Shown here piece after piece: positions 25,576 to 29,500 of a stretch of 29,500 bases of DNA. The stretch is from NCBI RefSeq assembly GCF_964340395.1, contig NC_135553.1:14453001-14482500 (forward strand), read 5' to 3'. The translations under genes were made by a program, and so were the position numbers. How positions within the stretch are numbered: position 1 is the stretch's first letter; each line of letters opens with the position of its first letter. This DNA comes from Glandiceps talaboti. Its lineage: Eukaryota > Hemichordata > Enteropneusta > Spengelidae. The notes below the pieces were generated by a model. The model did no database searches, was not told the DNA's origin, and was given only the letters and a program-made list of their open reading frames with translations.

Positions 25576-26556
25576 CTATGGTTCAGGGGGATGTAGAAGT
25601 CCGACTTGGTTTTGGCAAAGTCGTCTGCAGGCTTTATGTAGGTCCTTGTTGTGGTAGGCATGCCAAATTGGACAGGTGGCTGCAAAAACGATTCTCGAAA
25701 TTCTTCTCACGAAATGAACGATGAAAAAATGTCCGTGTGAGAAAACATCGTAGATGAACAACGTAATATCTAACACCATAAAGACGAGATAAGTGACAAT
25801 CAGTAGCAGGGTTCCTTTTATGGCGCGGATTTCAGCGGGTGTCAACGTACTTGGTGGCAGCGGTTGGACTCGCGGATTTTGAGCGTGCACAAGATGGTTT
25901 TGCTTTCTCACTACAATGAAAATCGGGATATTTGTACTCACAATGACGACCAGTGCTAGAATATGACACACATTAAGCATGATGTCCCATAGAACATCTT
26001 CGTCGGTAAAACTGCGTATAGAACAGGAGCAAGAAGAGCCTTCCGCGAATGCTTGCAGTAGTTTGACAAGTAAGAGGACTGCTGGTATGAGCCACGATGC
26101 TGTTATTGCCATAGCGATGTTTTTACCGCTGCAAACTGACATATACCTATATGGATATTTAATATAGACAAACTTTTCTAAGGACATCATGATCACGGTG
26201 GACATAACCGTAATCTCGACGAAGACTCTCAATGCTTGCAGGACACCTTCAGAAATGATGTTTGGATTGTAGAGATTCCCAATGTTCAATGGTATGGCAA
26301 CTCCACCATTTATAAGATTGCTAACTGCCAAATTGAGAAAGAAATAATTCGCCATCTTCTGTCTGAGTTCTCTAAACTTTGAAATGGCAATTATTATCAG
26401 TAGATGCCCACAAATACTGAATATGGATAAAGTTAATAACAATACGCAAAGTGTACTTATCTGGAGCTCTGTGTAAGATTCTATTCCGGGAGTATGTTTA
26501 ACATCACACGTGTTATCAGAAATAGTTGCGTTCTTGCTGCCACTCAATTCAATCAT
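25576..26556 (-). CDS. Divergent class A-like G protein-coupled receptor, single exon
   Basis: Seen: 326 codons without introns; the ATG has A at -3 and an in-frame TGA lies eight codons upstream, so the start is firm. N-glycosylation site NAT at residues 9-11. Seven hydrophobic segments at about 33-59, 69-93, 105-132, 147-170, 188-216, 247-271 and 277-301, then a short helix-8-like tail HNKDLHKACRRL. The topology and tail are those of rhodopsin-family receptors. Family signatures are altered: TM1 has GH where GN is usual (H51), TM2 has LAVSN where LAxxD is usual (N80), the DRY position reads EKF (127-129), TM6 lacks CWxP, and TM7 reads CPIWH where NPxxY is usual (295-299). The TM4 tryptophan (W155) is kept. 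The TM3 disulphide Cys is not evident. Ligand unknown; an orphan of a lineage-specific family is most likely. Alone on its strand in this part. Confidence 0.9.
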   Translation of the reverse strand: MIELSGSKNATISDNTCDVKHTPGIESYTELQISTLCVLLLTLSIFSICGHLLIIIAISKFRELRQKMANYFFLNLAVSNLINGGVAIPLNIGNLYNPNIISEGVLQALRVFVEITVMSTVIMMSLEKFVYIKYPYRYMSVCSGKNIAMAITASWLIPAVLLLVKLLQAFAEGSSCSCSIRSFTDEDVLWDIMLNVCHILALVVIVSTNIPIFIVVRKQNHLVHAQNPRVQPLPPSTLTPAEIRAIKGTLLLIVTYLVFMVLDITLFIYDVFSHGHFFIVHFVRRISRIVFAATCPIWHAYHNKDLHKACRRLCQNQVGLLHPPEP

Positions 26557-28011
26557 GTTTGAGATGTAATGTAGAGATCAATTTATCACCGGTTGAGGTT
26601 TATCAGAAAATCAGAAGCCACTCTCAATAAAGTAGCGCTAGCGGCCTATGCCACACTCGCTAGACACAATGAGTAGGTGGACAGATGCCGTGGTAGACTT
26701 CCAGATCTGAACTGGTGTGAATATGTGCGTAAGAGATAACTGTTTTTTGTGAGACTGACGTGCTGCTGACTGAGAATTTCTCACTTGTAATCACGTGGCG
26801 TGAATCGCAATCCACGATAACTTATATTTAGATGTGTTAATTGCAGAGAAAGGTATCAAGGGATACTATTACCATTTGCCACTTTTGTGGTACTTGATAT
26901 GTCGTGACCGAAAAGAAAAAAACAGAGAAGAAGATATTTCAAAGACAACAATGGCCATCAGTCGAAAACAGGCTGTTCCTATCCTTTGATTATACATAAA
27001 ACCCTACAGTGCATACCACTTTTGGCCAGACTTTTGAAAGTCTAATATACTCAACTGCTAACCATTGATGCATCATATTGATGACAAAGATTGCAATATT
27101 ACATAATTATGTAGCATACTCGTACCTCTAACTTACATCCGTCACTTGATCGTTTTACGGCTATATGCTCTCAATACTTGCTTAGACATTTGAATTCATA
27201 ATTTTACTGTAATGAAACATTGGCCAGAAAAAAGGGCGCAAATACTTTAGATTTATCTAATGCGTAAGACGTCAGAGGCGTCATCTCGTGGTCTGAATCA
27301 AAAAAGAGAGTGAAGCTCTGCGACGTAAACATTGATTGTGGGCAGGATCAGCTAAACACAAACGGAAAGATTTTATGATGGACTTGGATATATATAAATG
27401 TGTTGATTTGTTGTGTATGTTATCTAATTTTAGTTGGGCAATTGCCTAAGGGAGCGGATATAAACCAACCGAGGGGAGGTTTCAGACTAATTTCCCACCT
27501 CCCCATCTCCTTAGTACAGTATAAATTTTTGACGATACATTTCGCCATATTGGTCTGATGAATGCGAATATGAATATCTCATGAATATAATATTCGTGTG
27601 GTTGCCTGAAATCTGAATGATTCCAGGTATATATGATTCTGGTGTTTACATTTTATCTTTATTTTATATGTCATTTGGCAAAATCAAAATTTGAAATCGA
27701 ATTTCATTCACAGAAAATGAAAATCAAGCACAACAAGAAAGTAGTGCGACCTATGTAGCATATATTGAAGGTCATGTATCACTACGCCCGACTACATTCA
27801 AATATGGGCAATTTGCATTCACGATCAAATTGGTAGCATTCCAAATGTAGTGTACCGTGAATATGGCATTGGTACGTTCGTGTCTAGGCAATGACATTTT
27901 TTGAATTCGCACCTTCACTATACGAGTAAGATATAAGACATCATCATATCATTAGTACATACAATGCATTGTGGGTTACAGTTCACTCTCTAAGTTTGAT
28001 GCAATCACCCA
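26557..28011. other. Region upstream of the GPCR gene
   Basis: Presumably contains its promoter. No exon, RNA gene or strong repeat recognised. A 12-bp palindrome ACAATGCATTGT occurs near 27960-27972 and also near 25391-25402. Confidence 0.5.
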
Positions 28012-28262
28012 AAAACTAATAAGAAATAGCACATTGTACAGTTTTAGAAAGATCGCAATTTTTTGCAACATTTAGTCTGAATAAAATATACCATTGGACG
28101 TATTGCAACTAGACGCAGGCACGTGGGCGCTAGCGCTTTCGTGTCTATATTTGTATGATTTGATGTCGGCATATTGTGGTATGTTAGTTCATTTCACTTA
28201 TTAGACAAAATGTAGCAAGAAACTTCTCAATCTTACTAGCATGTACAGTTTCTTACTTGTTC
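28012..28262. mobile_element. Family B-like TIR element, diverged copy
   Basis: The left part (AACTAATAAGAAATAGCACA, TTGCAACATTTAGTCTGA) and right part (TAGACAAAATGTAGCAAGAA, ACAGTTTCTTACTTGTTC) are imperfect reverse complements. They match internal and terminal strings of the element at 9901-10206 (CTTCTTGCTACATTTTGTTT). Target site not defined. Confidence 0.5.
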
Positions 28263-28560
28263 AAGCTCTACAACGTGGTTATAATCAAATAGAGTGAGTA
28301 AACAGTAATCTGCAATGCGCTGTTCGTACATTTCTCATAACAAATAAGCTGTCATATCTACAAATGCTAAAGTGTATAAAATTAGTTTATTCATTGAATG
28401 AATTGTAAAATCCAAGTCAGGCAAAGGAAAATTGGAACTTAGGGTAAAAGCCCCGGTAACAGTCTTTACAGTATCTCGCAAAACGACCGGATGTCCGAAA
28501 AAATGCTCATATGGCCGCCGTTCAATCAACTTTTATAATTGTGAGCACCAAACCAATCAA

Positions 28561-28677
<117 letters not shown>

Positions 28678-28858
28678 CATTACATATCAACCGCACCTAT
28701 ATCCCCTGTGTCAGACAAGAAGGAAGACATGGCTCGATTTCGACATATGACCCTGACAATTAAGGTCAGGGTCAAATCGGATTAAACAGGTAGTAAGGTC
28801 ATATCTTTTGATATCAGAATAGACACTTCAATCAAGTATCTATGTATTATACTTTTAG

Positions 28859-29280
28859 CACAGGGAGCTCAGGCTCAGTTAGTTTTGTTTACAAATACAA
28901 ACAAAAAAGTAAATAAACAAAACACAAACAAATAAACAAGTAAACAAACAAGCAAACAAACAAACAAACAAAAACCCAAATAAACCGATAAATGAGTAGA
29001 TAAATACATGAATAAACAACAACAAACAAGCAAACAAACAAACAAACAAACAAACACTACCCCCCCCCCCCCCCTCCCCCAATAGTCACCAATGGAGAGA
29101 CCCATTGGTGACTATTGCGGGGGTAGTGTTTGTTTGTTGTTGTTTATTCATGTATTTATCTACTCATTTATCGGTTTATTTGTTTTTTTTTTGTTTACTT
29201 GTTTATTTGACTGTGTTTTGTTTGTTTACTTGTTTGTTTGTATTTGTAAACAAAACTAACTGAGCCTGAGCTCCCTGTGG
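28859..29280. mobile_element. 422-bp fold-back element with A/C-rich arms
   Basis: Left end CACAGGGAGCTCAGGCTCAG and right end CTGAGCCTGAGCTCCCTGTG are exact complements, continuing through TTAGTTTTGTTTACAAATAC and then AAAC/AAAT-rich arms to an apex between AATAGTCACCAATGG and CCATTGGTGACTATT (about 29081-29116). TTTTAG flanks both sides (28853-28858 and 29281-29286), a possible 6-bp target duplication. A 16-C tract interrupts the left arm. No coding capacity. Confidence 0.8.
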
Positions 29281-29286
29281 TTTTAG

Positions 29287-29500
29287 AAGCATTATACAAA
29301 TCCTAGATGTACTGAGATTTTACAGAAGTTTTGTTATTTTTACAATTATGACATTTAGGATTGCTATTCTGAGTAAAGTATTAACTAACATCAGTTGCTG
29401 GCTAATGTTTCAAACCACATTACCACAAAACATGAAATGAAGCAGCAACACCTTCAAAAGGTTAGTGATATGAAAGAAATAATTTGATTTTCATTGTTGG
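29287..29500. other. Window end, nothing recognised
   Basis: AT-rich sequence without repeat or coding signal. Confidence 0.5.

Overview
The window is nuclear DNA from a metazoan. It is AT-rich, has spliced genes with GT-AG introns of a few hundred bases to 2 kb, and is full of microsatellites and small fold-back or MITE-like elements. The gene content (mitochondrial MRPL58/ICT1, a testis-type kinase, a bHLH plus HMG-box factor of the STRA8/MEIOSIN class, a divergent class A GPCR) and the repeat style suggest a marine invertebrate, perhaps a deuterostome such as a hemichordate, echinoderm or amphioxus. The species cannot be fixed from the sequence alone.

Layout. (1) Positions 1-3076, plus strand: six exons of MRPL58/ICT1, the GGQ-motif peptidyl-tRNA hydrolase of the mitoribosome; only the extreme 5' end lies outside the window. 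A ~415 bp fold-back element follows, possibly inside the 3'UTR. (2) Positions 4691-11049, plus strand: nine exons of a TSSK-like Ser/Thr kinase (522 aa as assembled) with a long basic tail carrying six RRxS motifs and a perfect CRE just upstream of the ATG. (3) Positions 22113-13403, minus strand: nine exons encoding a 548-aa protein with an N-terminal bHLH, an acidic middle and a C-terminal HMG box, the architecture of MEIOSIN/BHMG1, the meiosis-entry factor that partners STRA8. No single exon shows this; it appears only after the splice phases are joined, and all phases agree. (4) Positions 26556-25576, minus strand: an intronless, complete seven-transmembrane receptor that has lost most class A signature residues.

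Between and inside the genes lie a hAT-type MITE with an exact 8-bp target duplication, a Tc1/mariner-like MITE family with three members in the window, a second TIR family with three members, three long fold-back elements (two with plausible target duplications), a LINE reverse-transcriptase C-terminal relic, a 64-bp minisatellite, and two hairpins that resemble hammerhead ribozymes.

The kinase and the bHLH-HMG gene are convergent (tail to tail). Family knowledge ties both to the germ line: TSSKs act in spermatids and MEIOSIN acts at meiotic entry. Joint regulation is only a hypothesis. Splice models were derived by eye from reading frame, phase and consensus sites. Spans listed as CDS for spliced genes include introns; exon limits are in the evidence text.
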